Of a DNA stretch of 60,562 nucleotides, positions 52,324 through 60,562 are shown piece by piece. How positions within the stretch are numbered: position 1 is the first letter of the stretch; each line of letters begins with the position of its first letter. Position numbers and translations under genes: made by a program. The DNA is taken from the NCBI GenBank assembly GCA_025056175.1, contig JANWWK010000005.1, positions 1 to 60,562 on the forward strand, in the 5' to 3' direction. Under the pieces are notes generated by a model. That model searched no databases, had not been told where the DNA came from, and was given only the letters and a program-made list of their open reading frames with translations. This stretch comes from Anaerolineales bacterium. GTDB taxonomy: Bacteria; Chloroflexota; Anaerolineae; Anaerolineales; Villigracilaceae.

Positions 52324-53217
52324 ATGAGAACAAAATCCATCAGCCCACTTCGCTACCCTGGTTCCAAGCGTCATTTGATGGATTACGTGGCTCAGTCATT
52401 GAAAGCCAATCATTTCTATCCAAAGATTTATGTTGAGCCATTTGTGGGAGGCGGAAATGTGGCTTTCTATTTACTCCAGCAACAAATTGTAGAAAAAGTC
52501 ATTTTGATTGACCTGGACCCATGGATTGCCAGTTTCTGGCAAGCAGTTTTTTGGGATACCGAATGGCTGCTTCGGCAAATCGAGCAGGCAAAAGTGACGC
52601 TGGAATCCTGGCAAGAGATGAAAAAGAGCGACCCAGTCACGCCTCGAGAGCAAGCATGGGCGTGCTTGTTCCTGAATCGCACCAGTTTTTCGGGAATTTT
52701 GCGTCCCGAAGTTGGTCCGCTCGGCGGCAAGTCACAGACCTCGCCCTATAAAATTGACTGCCGTTTTCCGCGTCAAACCCTGGTAGAACGCATCCGCACC
52801 ATTGCCTCTTTCCGTGAGCGGGTGTATGCGGTCTGGAACTTATCATGGGAGGAGGGCTTGCAAAATCTGCGCGCCGAACAACGTGCAGGCAGTCTTCCAA
52901 GTGACAGGATATTTTTCTATCTCGACCCGCCCTTTTTTGAGAAAGCCGATGCCCTCTACCGGTATTATTTCCAGGAAAAAGACCATCGCGCGCTGCGAGA
53001 TACGCTTTTGAAATTAAACGATAAATGGCTTCTCAGTTACGATTCCGCCGAACAAGTGGAAACTCTCTACGGAGAAGCCATCGCTTCGAGCGCCAACGGT
53101 GCTAAACGCTCTGATGTTGAACTGTTATACAGCCTTTCCCTGCGAGAACGGAAACGCGGTAAAGAGGTCATTCTTTCTAACCTGGAAATTTTGCCCGAAT
53201 TCAATGGACGCAAGTAA
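52324..53217 (+). CDS. D12-class DNA adenine-N6 methyltransferase (Dam/DpnM-like)
   Basis: A 297-residue alpha-class methylase. Motif X is SPLRYPGSKRHLMDYV, motif I IYVEPFVGGGNVAFYLL, and motif IV FFYLDPPFFEKADALY (~197-210), where DPPY is DPPF, as in a minority of the class. LFLNRTSFSGILRPEVGPLGG is the typical D12 target-recognition start. It transfers a methyl group from SAM to adenine in a short site. As first gene of the HerA-NurA operon (11-nt gap) it probably marks self DNA. No clear Shine-Dalgarno precedes the start. Confidence 0.9.
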   Translation: MRTKSISPLRYPGSKRHLMDYVAQSLKANHFYPKIYVEPFVGGGNVAFYLLQQQIVEKVILIDLDPWIASFWQAVFWDTEWLLRQIEQAKVTLESWQEMKKSDPVTPREQAWACLFLNRTSFSGILRPEVGPLGGKSQTSPYKIDCRFPRQTLVERIRTIASFRERVYAVWNLSWEEGLQNLRAEQRAGSLPSDRIFFYLDPPFFEKADALYRYYFQEKDHRALRDTLLKLNDKWLLSYDSAEQVETLYGEAIASSANGAKRSDVELLYSLSLRERKRGKEVILSNLEILPEFNGRK

Positions 53218-53228
53218 GGAGGCATTCT

Positions 53229-55226
53229 ATGCAAAATGTCAATCCAATCCTGGCAACCTCGCCGCTGATGAAGTTAATCCAGCCTGAAAACTTCATCGGC
53301 TGGGTCTATGCGATTGACTACGAATTTGCCCATGTGATGACCAATGATTTGTGGAAGTACCGCGCGCTGGGGATCCCCCACAATTGTTTCCTGGTGGCTG
53401 CCTCCTTTGACCCGCAAAATCTGGCACAGACGCCGGAAGAAGAGATGGAGATTGTGCTACTCCGCGTTCTGGGTTCGGCCAAACTGCCACAGGATGACGA
53501 CCTGGTGCGGACGAAAATTGACCATTTCAAAGACCAGAAAAGCCCAACCGGCACACCCGACCGGGAACTGGATGACCTCACACGCAGCGAAATGCAATTT
53601 GGCGGCCTGAAATGCCGCGTTCTTGGCACGTTCTTTATGGATGAGAACGAACTCTGGTTGGGAAGTGACCTGGAATCGTTTGCCACCGCTACGCGCTTGA
53701 ACGTGTATCGCCCGCACGGCGAGGCGCTCTCTCTCATTGCCAATTACGTGGACCCGATTCGGCGCAATACGGCGCGCGAGATGGCCGAACAGTTAGGCGT
53801 GAAAGGGGAAATCAACCCATTTCAAATCGGCACCGTTCGCTACACCTCCACCGACCGCCTGCACCGGCGCAATGCCCGGGCTGAGAAAGTGCCGGTCTTC
53901 GTGCAACCTGCTGATTTTCTGGCGCGCCGCACGGCCGTGCTGGGCATGACGCGCACCGGCAAATCGAACATGATTAAGCAATTGGTTTCGGTCGTCAAAC
54001 GAGTAGCCGATGAGAGCCATGCCAGAATTGGGCAAATCATCTACGACATCAACGGCGAATACGCCAACGCCAATCAGCAAGACAAAGGCGCATTGGCGGA
54101 TATTTACCCGCAGGACACCGTGCGCTATCGGATGCTGGAAACGCCTGGCTTTCGTGAACTGCGCACGAATTTCTACGAACAACTCAACGAAGGCTTTGGC
54201 ATCATTCAACGTGAATTGGAAGAAGCCAATCGTATCACCACAGACTATGTAAGAGCCTTTGTCAATCTTTCATTGGATGAACCTGACTCTCAAGAACAAT
54301 CTGAACACAAGCGCTGGCAAGTGCGTGTTGCTGCATATAGAACTTTGCTTTATGTTGCTGGCTTTCAGCCGCCGCCTGGCTTGAGTGTAAAATTCGAGGC
54401 AAGTGCGGAAATCAGGCAATCTGTCCAGGAAAAATCTCGAATTCCACTGCCTGAACCCAGATTGGGGTTGTCCCTTCCGCAGGCAAAAGAATGGTTTCTG
54501 GCCTTACGTCAAGCCAATCTTGAAAAGCCTCTCAAGAGTTCCAGTGGAAAAGATTGGGTAGATGACTCGCTGAAAACGCTGATAGATATGATTGCCCAAC
54601 GGCAAGGAAGCGCCTACATTTCCGGTTTCAAAATCCTCGCCGATTCCCTCAAATATCACTCCCCCCATCGGACATCTGAGGTGGCCGATGAAATTTACGA
54701 ATTACTTAAAGACGGCAAAATCGTCATTTTAGACCTTTCCGTGGGAGATGCGCGCATCCGAGAAAAAGTAAGCACCCGCATTGCCCAAAAGATTTTTCAG
54801 AAGTCTATGGAAATTTTTGTGCGCGGCGAAACCCCTCCCAACATCGTCGTTTACATCGAAGAAGCCCACAACCTGATTGGCAAAGGCATGGACTTGACCG
54901 AAACCTGGCCGCGCCTGGCCAAAGAAGGCGCCAAGTACCGCATCAGCCTGGTCTATGCCACGCAGGAAGTCTCTTCCATGCACCCCAACATCCTGGCCAA
55001 CACCGAAAACTGGTTCATCACCCACCTGAATAACGCCCGTGAAGTGAAAGAACTGGCGCAATTCTACGACTTCGAGGATTTCGGCGATTCGCTCATCCGC
55101 GCGCAGGATGTCGGCTTTGCCCGCGTCAAGACGCTTTCCAGCCCGTTTGTCATCCCGGTGCAGATTGACAAATTCGACCCGGAACAGGAGCGCCGGCGCA
55201 TCACAGAGCGCAAAGGCCAGGAGTAA
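53229..55226 (+). CDS. HerA-like hexameric DNA-translocase ATPase (DUF87)
   Basis: A 665-residue FtsK/HerA-superfamily ATPase. The N-terminal HAS-barrel-like beta region (~15-230) is followed by Walker A GMTRTGKSN (239-247), IIYDINGEYAN (270-280), Walker B NIVVYIEEAHNLIG (538-551), an arginine-containing RLAKEGAKYRISLVYATQEVS and a C-terminal VIPVQIDKF strand. HerA forms a hexameric ring that pumps DNA into the NurA nuclease. GGAGG 8 nt upstream supports the start. It is 4 nt from the NurA gene, as expected for a complex. Confidence 0.92.
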   Translation: MQNVNPILATSPLMKLIQPENFIGWVYAIDYEFAHVMTNDLWKYRALGIPHNCFLVAASFDPQNLAQTPEEEMEIVLLRVLGSAKLPQDDDLVRTKIDHFKDQKSPTGTPDRELDDLTRSEMQFGGLKCRVLGTFFMDENELWLGSDLESFATATRLNVYRPHGEALSLIANYVDPIRRNTAREMAEQLGVKGEINPFQIGTVRYTSTDRLHRRNARAEKVPVFVQPADFLARRTAVLGMTRTGKSNMIKQLVSVVKRVADESHARIGQIIYDINGEYANANQQDKGALADIYPQDTVRYRMLETPGFRELRTNFYEQLNEGFGIIQRELEEANRITTDYVRAFVNLSLDEPDSQEQSEHKRWQVRVAAYRTLLYVAGFQPPPGLSVKFEASAEIRQSVQEKSRIPLPEPRLGLSLPQAKEWFLALRQANLEKPLKSSSGKDWVDDSLKTLIDMIAQRQGSAYISGFKILADSLKYHSPHRTSEVADEIYELLKDGKIVILDLSVGDARIREKVSTRIAQKIFQKSMEIFVRGETPPNIVVYIEEAHNLIGKGMDLTETWPRLAKEGAKYRISLVYATQEVSSMHPNILANTENWFITHLNNAREVKELAQFYDFEDFGDSLIRAQDVGFARVKTLSSPFVIPVQIDKFDPEQERRRITERKGQE

Positions 55227-55230
55227 CACC

Positions 55231-56622
55231 ATGCCCTACGAGAACGAACGCGCCAGCAAGACAGCGCACGGTGATTTCGTCAAAAATCCCGATATCCAGG
55301 CTTTCCTGAATACGTGCGAGTACCTGACGCCCCCCGGTGAAGCCCAGACCGAGGAGTTGACCTCGGTGTTTAGCCCGCCTCCCCGCTTACCGCAGCCCTC
55401 GCACATCGAGCTTGTGCTGGCAACCGATGGCAGCAATTACGAATCCGCACTCCACGACCAGATTCCCAGCACGCGCCTGGGATATTTGAAAGTGGGCGCA
55501 GTGCTGTTCAGCCTCAAAGAGTTCTCACAACTGCGCGAAGGGCGGTTCATAGACCCTTTCAAAGTGGCAGCCTTACAAGATAACAACACAGCGCTCTCCT
55601 TTGTTCTGCCGAGCGCCAATGTGCGCCTGGCAGGTAAAACCAGCGTGCGCGACAGCTTCCGCGCCGCCCTGGATGAACAATTGCTCAGCGAAAAAACGCG
55701 CTTTGACCCCAAAAACTTTTACACCAGCCTGCGCAGCACGTTGTTTCACCTCGCTTCCCGCCGCCCCGGAGACCTGGGCACTGGCAACCCCTTCAAATTG
55801 AAATTGCACAAATGCCCCACGTGCGAAACAGGCCCGGTCGAAGTCGAAGACAAACTGGGAGAACAAACCTGCCCGCATTGCGGAGCGCCCGTTTACCCCA
55901 GCGACTGCCTGCGCATTTGGGAAGAGGTCACAGAGTATCAATCCAACCAGGTGCCGCTCTCCCGCTTGATGATGGTGCTGGAGCATCTCATCCCCCTTCA
56001 CTACATTCGCTTTATCGAACAAAAAGCGCTGCTCTCGCTCAATAAAATTGCTTTCTTCGTAGATGGCCCATTGGCAGTTTATGGTACGCCTGCCTGGCTG
56101 CACCGCAGTATCATGATTTACCTGCACGAAGTGAACAGCAAACTCGCCAAACACCATCAACCGCCCCTGCTCATCATTGGCCTGCAAAAGACCGGACAGA
56201 TTGTGGACTATATGCGCCTGATGGACCGTTTTCTGCCTCCCAATCGGCTGTTTGCAATTGACGACGAGTATCGCTACAAATACATCCTCGCCAACCGGGA
56301 AGCCTCCAAAGGCGGGTTCGGCTTCGAGACCTATTACGGGCAGGATTTCATCTTCAAAACCAGCCAGGGGCGGACGTTCGTCTTTGCCTTGCCCTATCCC
56401 TACCCATCCAAAGACGAGCCAGGAAGCGACTTCCTCCGAGAAAAGACCGAATGGTCGCGTTACCCCACCCTTCCGACCGCCATTCAACTGCTCGAAGACT
56501 TGCAAACCGAACTCTACCGCGACGCGCTGGTGCCGATTGCCCTGGCACATCGCTATACCGCCATCAGCCTGCAACCCGGCGGACGTGTCCTCGACCTTTT
56601 GACCCGCAGAGCCTTAGCATGA
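55231..56622 (+). CDS. NurA-domain nuclease with inserted zinc ribbon
   Basis: A 463-residue protein. The NurA fold has its two key acids in LVLATDGSNYE (D66) and IAFFVDGPLAVYG (D278), with LIIGLQKTGQIVDYM and LALAHRYTAIS near the end. Between them lies a zinc ribbon, CPTC (195-198) and CPHC (214-217), not part of standard archaeal NurA, which is also shorter. NurA degrades DNA ends with HerA. CAGGAG 6-10 nt upstream fixes the start at 55231. Its stop overlaps the next start (ATGA). Confidence 0.88.
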   Translation: MPYENERASKTAHGDFVKNPDIQAFLNTCEYLTPPGEAQTEELTSVFSPPPRLPQPSHIELVLATDGSNYESALHDQIPSTRLGYLKVGAVLFSLKEFSQLREGRFIDPFKVAALQDNNTALSFVLPSANVRLAGKTSVRDSFRAALDEQLLSEKTRFDPKNFYTSLRSTLFHLASRRPGDLGTGNPFKLKLHKCPTCETGPVEVEDKLGEQTCPHCGAPVYPSDCLRIWEEVTEYQSNQVPLSRLMMVLEHLIPLHYIRFIEQKALLSLNKIAFFVDGPLAVYGTPAWLHRSIMIYLHEVNSKLAKHHQPPLLIIGLQKTGQIVDYMRLMDRFLPPNRLFAIDDEYRYKYILANREASKGGFGFETYYGQDFIFKTSQGRTFVFALPYPYPSKDEPGSDFLREKTEWSRYPTLPTAIQLLEDLQTELYRDALVPIALAHRYTAISLQPGGRVLDLLTRRALA

Positions 56623-59279
56623 GCACCTTCCGCGACCATTTGCTTGCCATCACGGGTAGAGAACTGCCGACCATCGAACAACTTTGGGAGATGACCGGCT
56701 TCTCACCCAACGATGCTCAACGCCAGGCCATCCTGCACGTTGAAGGCCCACTCTACCTGACCGCCGGGCCCGGCTCCGGCAAGACGCGCGTCTTGCTCTG
56801 GCGCACGCTTAACCTGATGGTCTATCACGGCGTTAAAGCCGAGCAGATTTTCCTCTCCACCTTCACCGAAAAAGCCGCCAAACAATTGGGAGACGGTTTG
56901 CGCTCTCTGCTCGGCCTGGTGACGAACCTGACCGGGCAGCCTTACGACCTGGCAGGGATGTACCTCGGCACAGTGCATTCGCTTTGCCAGCGCATCCTTT
57001 CAGACCGGCGGCGTTTTTCGCCCAACCGCCAACGCCCGCGCCCTCCCACCCTGCTGGATGATTTGGGCCAATACTTTCACCTCTACGACTCGCAAAACTG
57101 GGAAATTGTTGCCAGCGCCGCCGGGCTGAGGCCCGAACCCGAAGAAGCCGTCCAGGCCGTCAACCGGTTGCTCAATGACGCAGACTCGGGCTCCCGTCAC
57201 CGCGCGGTCGAAGCCCTGCGCCCCATCTTCAACCGCTTTTCGGAAGAGCTGCTCGACCCGGCTGACCTGCGCCCGCGCCTGAACAGCCTGCAGCTGGATG
57301 GGTTCACCCCGCAAAATGTAGATTTCCTGCTGGCGCTCTACGAAGGCTACCGTCACAGCTTGCAACATACCCGCCAGACCGATTTTGCCCTGCTCCAGCG
57401 CGAGGCGTTTCAGGTCTTGCAGGAGTTCGAGTCTGCCGGCGCGGTCTTCCGCCACGTCATCGTGGATGAGTATCAGGATACCAACACCATCCAGGAGCGC
57501 ATCTTCTTCCGCCTGGCTTCAGGGACGGGCAACCTGTGCGTGGTGGGCGATGACGACCAGGCCCTCTACCGCTTTCGCGGCGCAACGGTGGAAAACTTCG
57601 TCCAGTTCCCGGCGCGCTGTCAGACCTATCTGGCGCAGACGCCGCGCACCATTGCGCTCGACATCAACTACCGTTCGCGCGCCCACATCGTGCAAACGTA
57701 TAACCGCTTCATGGCGCAAACCGACTGGCGCGCCGCCGAGGGGACAACCTTCCGCGTGCCGAAGACCATCATCCCCCACCGCGCCGACCCGTCCCCGGCT
57801 GTGCTGAGCAGCGCCCCCGCCGCGCCCGAAGACGCCTGCCGCGAGATTGCCCGCTTTGTGCGCCGCCTGATTGACGAAGGCAAGGTCGAAAACCCCAACC
57901 AGATTGCTTTCCTGTACCCCTCGCTCAAATCGGAGCAGACCAGACGCATGATTGCCGCGCTCGAAGCCGAGGGCCTGCTGGTCTATGCCCCGCGCGCCGG
58001 GCGTTTTCTCGAAGTGGACGAAGCGAGGGACGTGTTGGGCCTCTTCCTCGCCATTTTCGGACGCCCTCGCATCGAGGGCATGGGACACGACCTGGAAGCC
58101 TACCAGATTTACCTGACCCGCTTGAACGAACGTGCCAGAGAACTGCAAGAGACCGACCCCCTCCTCAAACAGTTCGTGGACGACCGCCGCGCCGAAATTC
58201 AACGCGCCCTGGATGATTACAAAGCCTTGCAAAATGTCCTCACGCACAACCGCTGGCGGCCCGAACAACCCTACGACCCCGCAGCGATGAAGCGCGCCCT
58301 GGCCGCCGCACCCGGACTTTCCGAAACCGGACGCCGCCTGGTCTCCAGCGTCTATCTCGACCGGCTGGTTCCCCTGCGCGCCCGCGAGGGACGCCCGCTT
58401 TCCCTGGAGTACGTCATCCGCCGCGCCACTTCTCTGGACTGGAACCTGCTCGACCTGTTTTACCAGCTGATGGGCTTTGAGCATTTCAAAGCGATGTTCG
58501 ACCGCGCCGAACGCAACGGCGATGAAGGCGCTGTGGCCAACCTCGGCCTGCTGACGCAGTACCTGGCGCGCTTCGTGCAGGAGCGTGTCAACGTCATCAC
58601 CGCCGCCCTGCTCAACGACCACAAATTTTCGGGCATGTTCTTCGGTTCGTATCTGTTTGCACTCTTTCGGCTGGAGGAGAGCGAACGCGAGGACGAAGAG
58701 AATCCCTTCCCGCGCGGGCGCATCCCTTTCCTGACGATTCACCAGGCAAAGGGATTGGAGTTTCCGGTGGTGGTGTTGGGCAACCTGGACAAGCGCGACC
58801 GCGGCGCGCCGCGCATCGAACGGCTGGTGCGCCCGCTCCTGCCGCGCCCGGCCAGCGAACCGCTGGAACGCATGACCGCCTTCGACATTGCCCGCATGTT
58901 CTACGTGGCGCTCTCGCGGGCGCAAAACCTGCTCATCCTGGCGCATTTCTCCGGGCGCGGACAGCGCCATCACTCCGCTTTCACGCCCCTGCTGAACGAA
59001 CACGTCACCCGCCTGGCAGATTTCGACCTCGCAACCCTGCCCCCCGCCGCCGCACGCGATGAAACCCTGCCCAGGGTGTATTCCTTCACCGCCGATTACC
59101 TGCTCTACCAGAAATGCCCGCGCCAATACATGATTTTCCGCAAGTTCGGCTTCGTCCCCTCCCGCTCGCAGACGATGCTCTTCGGTTCGCTGGTGCATCG
59201 CACGCTGGAAGACCTGCACCACGAGTTGATTCGCCGCCGGGCTGCGACCGCCTCTCCCCCAAAAAAGGATGACCGATGA
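56619..59279 (+). CDS. UvrD/Rep-type SF1A helicase with N-terminal half of an AddB-like Fe-S nuclease
   Basis: An 886-residue helicase: Q motif NDAQRQAI, motif I TAGPGSGKTRV (48-58), II IVDEYQDTNT, III VVGDDDQALYRFRGA, IV INYRSR, V TIHQAKGLEFPVVVLGNL, VI FYVALSRAQNLL. After motif VI it ends with YSFTADYLLYQKCPRQYM and LFGSLVHRTLEDLHHEL. These are the first Fe-S cysteine (C833) and the RecB-family motif I His (H860) of PD-(D/E)XK nucleases. The rest of that nuclease is the next gene, overlapping by ATGA. By analogy with AddAB/RecBCD it should unwind and process DNA ends. Confidence 0.93.
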   Translation: MSTFRDHLLAITGRELPTIEQLWEMTGFSPNDAQRQAILHVEGPLYLTAGPGSGKTRVLLWRTLNLMVYHGVKAEQIFLSTFTEKAAKQLGDGLRSLLGLVTNLTGQPYDLAGMYLGTVHSLCQRILSDRRRFSPNRQRPRPPTLLDDLGQYFHLYDSQNWEIVASAAGLRPEPEEAVQAVNRLLNDADSGSRHRAVEALRPIFNRFSEELLDPADLRPRLNSLQLDGFTPQNVDFLLALYEGYRHSLQHTRQTDFALLQREAFQVLQEFESAGAVFRHVIVDEYQDTNTIQERIFFRLASGTGNLCVVGDDDQALYRFRGATVENFVQFPARCQTYLAQTPRTIALDINYRSRAHIVQTYNRFMAQTDWRAAEGTTFRVPKTIIPHRADPSPAVLSSAPAAPEDACREIARFVRRLIDEGKVENPNQIAFLYPSLKSEQTRRMIAALEAEGLLVYAPRAGRFLEVDEARDVLGLFLAIFGRPRIEGMGHDLEAYQIYLTRLNERARELQETDPLLKQFVDDRRAEIQRALDDYKALQNVLTHNRWRPEQPYDPAAMKRALAAAPGLSETGRRLVSSVYLDRLVPLRAREGRPLSLEYVIRRATSLDWNLLDLFYQLMGFEHFKAMFDRAERNGDEGAVANLGLLTQYLARFVQERVNVITAALLNDHKFSGMFFGSYLFALFRLEESEREDEENPFPRGRIPFLTIHQAKGLEFPVVVLGNLDKRDRGAPRIERLVRPLLPRPASEPLERMTAFDIARMFYVALSRAQNLLILAHFSGRGQRHHSAFTPLLNEHVTRLADFDLATLPPAAARDETLPRVYSFTADYLLYQKCPRQYMIFRKFGFVPSRSQTMLFGSLVHRTLEDLHHELIRRRAATASPPKKDDR

Positions 59280-60088
59280 CTGAAGACCCATTTGCCGACG
59301 TCGAAGACTTCATCCGCCAGCGCTTCGAGGAAAATTTCCAGCAGTTGACCCTGGAAAGCGGACACACCCTCACCGCCGACGTGAAAGAGACCGCCCTGCA
59401 GCAAGTCCTGCTCTACTGGCGCAAACTGCGCCACGTGGCTGAGCGCGTGACCGATACCGAAGTGCGCCTGAGCCTGCCCAACCAGACCAGCCCGCAGGGA
59501 CGCGAGTTCACCATCGAAGGCGTGGTGGACATCGTGCGCGCCGACGACCAGACGGTGATGTACGACATTAAAACCCACGATGCCGACTACGTGCGCGCCA
59601 ACCTGGAACTTTATAAACAGCAGTTGAACGTCTATGCCCACATCTGGCAGGAACTGCGCGGCGAACCGCTGGACGGAATGGCCGTCATCGCCACCGACTT
59701 TCCCCACGCCGTCAAAGACGCTCTCGCCAACCCCGACCCGCTCGCTCTGCCAGCCGCCCTGCAGGCCTGGCAGCCGCTCGTCCCCATCGAATACGACCCG
59801 GCGCACAAAGACCGCACCCTCTATGCGTTTGGCGAAACGGTGGATAAAATCGAAAGCGGTGAATTTGCCCCGCCCCCGCTGGAACGCCTGAACGAGACCA
59901 TCCCCGGCGCGCTGACGCACGAACGCTTTGGAACGCGCATCTGCCGCCAGTGCGACGCCCGCTTTTCGTGCGCCTCGTACCGCCAATACGCCCGCGGCAG
60001 CCGCCAGGTGGGTGAACGCCGCATGACCTACTTCACCGATGACCAGCCCGACCAGGAACTCTGGCGCGACGCCGGCCTGAGCGGGTGA
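59276..60088 (+). CDS. C-terminal half of AddB/Cas4-like PD-(D/E)XK Fe-S nuclease
   Basis: A 270-residue protein with the catalytic core EGVVDIVRADDQTVMYDIKT (D85, D97, K99) and C-terminal cysteines RICRQCDARFSC (C223-x2-C226-x5-C232), the exact CX2CX5C spacing of the AddB Fe-S nuclease. The matching first cysteine and motif I His are in the previous protein, so a complete site needs both chains. In this frame a TGA stands just before the ATG at 59276, so the split is not a simple one-base sequencing error. It probably works with the helicase in the HerA-NurA complex. Confidence 0.85.
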   Translation: MTEDPFADVEDFIRQRFEENFQQLTLESGHTLTADVKETALQQVLLYWRKLRHVAERVTDTEVRLSLPNQTSPQGREFTIEGVVDIVRADDQTVMYDIKTHDADYVRANLELYKQQLNVYAHIWQELRGEPLDGMAVIATDFPHAVKDALANPDPLALPAALQAWQPLVPIEYDPAHKDRTLYAFGETVDKIESGEFAPPPLERLNETIPGALTHERFGTRICRQCDARFSCASYRQYARGSRQVGERRMTYFTDDQPDQELWRDAGLSG

Positions 60089-60113
60089 ACCAGCCCCCAA
60101 AACAGGAAACCCC

Positions 60114-60562
60114 ATGCCGCCAGAAAAACTCCGCCCTTCCTTCTCCTTTACCGCAGACCGCCTGCGTGACCTTCAGCAAGCCGTCCCCGAAGCCTTTGCC
60201 GACGGCAAAATCGACTGGGACGCGCTCCGCGAAGCCCTGGGCGAACACCTGGAAGATGAAGCCCAGGAACACTTCGGCCTGACCTGGCCCGGCAAGCGCG
60301 AAGCCCGCCGCCTGGCTGCCCTGCCCCCGCAGGGGACGCTCGCCCCAGCCCCCGGCGAAGGCGTGGACGAAGAGACCGCCCCCCACCTCTTCATCGAAGC
60401 CGATAACCTCGAAGCCCTCAAGCTCCTGCAAAAAAGCTACGCCGGGCGCATCAAGATGATTTACATTGACCCGCCCTACAACACCGGCAACGACTTCATC
60501 TACGAAGACGATTACGCCGAACCGCTCGAAGCCTACCTGAAGCGCACCGGCCAAATAGACGA
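60114..60562 (+). CDS. Type III restriction-modification Mod methyltransferase, partial
   Basis: The window ends inside the gene; ~149 residues are visible. HLFIEADNLEALKLL followed by MIYIDPPYNTGNDFIYEDDY is the motif IV region of type III Mod (beta-class N6-adenine methylases). FSFTADRLRDLQQAV and the N-terminal helices are common in this family. AGGA about 6 nt upstream supports the start at 60114. It follows the nuclease gene by 25 nt and continues the operon; a Res subunit may follow outside the window. Confidence 0.92.
   Translation, partial: MPPEKLRPSFSFTADRLRDLQQAVPEAFADGKIDWDALREALGEHLEDEAQEHFGLTWPGKREARRLAALPPQGTLAPAPGEGVDEETAPHLFIEADNLEALKLLQKSYAGRIKMIYIDPPYNTGNDFIYEDDYAEPLEAYLKRTGQID

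Noticed and set aside
59261..59267. A AAA AAG slippery heptamer at the end of the UvrD-like gene, suggesting a -1 frameshift fusion to the nuclease gene
   Set aside because: After a -1 shift the frame reads GGA TGA and stops at 59270-59272, before the nuclease ATG. A fusion protein cannot be made this way; ATGA coupling explains the overlap.
57519..59291. Long minus-strand open frame (~590 codons) antisense to the UvrD-like gene
   Set aside because: The plus strand carries all SF1 helicase motifs in order; the antisense translation has no recognisable domain. Similar antisense frames over GH31 and the RHS gene were rejected for the same reason.
42530..60562. Direct repeat of the tRNA-Ser 3' end as a right attachment site
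   Set aside because: I found no second copy of the T-arm/acceptor sequence by eye within the window; it may lie further right.

Overview
The window looks like part of a chromosome of a moderately GC-rich bacterium, most likely a Chloroflexota member of the Anaerolineae type. This is an inference from gene content and style: several Thr/Pro-rich lipoproteins, LysM and RHS/SpvB-like exported proteins, a prokaryotic Cys-loop-like channel, fused folate enzymes, and many start codons only 6-9 nt after a -10 box (leaderless transcripts). I see no rRNA, CRISPR array or insertion sequence.

Layout, left to right. Positions 1-5194 (minus) hold the 5' part of a very large SpvB/RHS-type exported protein that runs off the left edge. 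Its signal peptide is out of frame with the rest across a tetranucleotide repeat, which suggests phase variation. A tRNA-Thr(CGU) follows. Positions 5.6-42.4 kb are a housekeeping and metabolic region of short operons on both strands: a GT4 glycosyltransferase and RarD permease; hemolysin III; a GH31 glycosidase with an RlmI-like rRNA methylase; a PabB-PabC fusion and a membrane-anchored subtilase; a pentameric ligand-gated channel homologue; a LysM protein; lipoproteins; a nitroreductase; thioredoxin; OsmC; FtsY; a glycosidase with a sugar permease; an FtcD fusion, M23 peptidase, dCTP deaminase and sulfatase; SSB; a RidA/OmpR-type regulator/histidine kinase operon; an AAA ATPase; YebC-RuvC; DegV with an HD ppGpp hydrolase-like protein; an aldo/keto reductase with ClpS; and a D-Ala-D-Ala ligase-like ATP-grasp enzyme.

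A tRNA-Ser(GGA) at 42469-42555 marks the start of an accessory region that reaches the right edge and reads as a defence island. Module 1 (42906-51443) is a ~1200-residue protein of unknown function coupled to a 1645-residue DEAH helicase with a C-terminal DUF1998-like cysteine domain, an arrangement recalling Druantia type III or DISARM. A decayed GH13 amylase fragment and a strong hairpin separate it from module 2 (52324 to beyond 60562). Module 2 is a tightly packed operon: D12-class adenine methylase, HerA-like ATPase, NurA nuclease with a zinc ribbon, UvrD-like helicase, an AddB-type Fe-S nuclease whose conserved residues are split between two overlapping genes, and the start of a type III Mod methylase. 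The two modules share a near-identical AT-rich promoter.

Two regulatory patterns stand out. Genes at 16441-17448 (channel) and 35337-35882 (secreted helical protein) are both preceded by 11-bp-period direct repeats of a TTTACA-like box exactly 20 nt upstream of an identical TAGAAT -10, suggesting a common OmpR/PhoP-family regulator, perhaps the one encoded at 34109-34792. Leaderless-type starts recur across the window.
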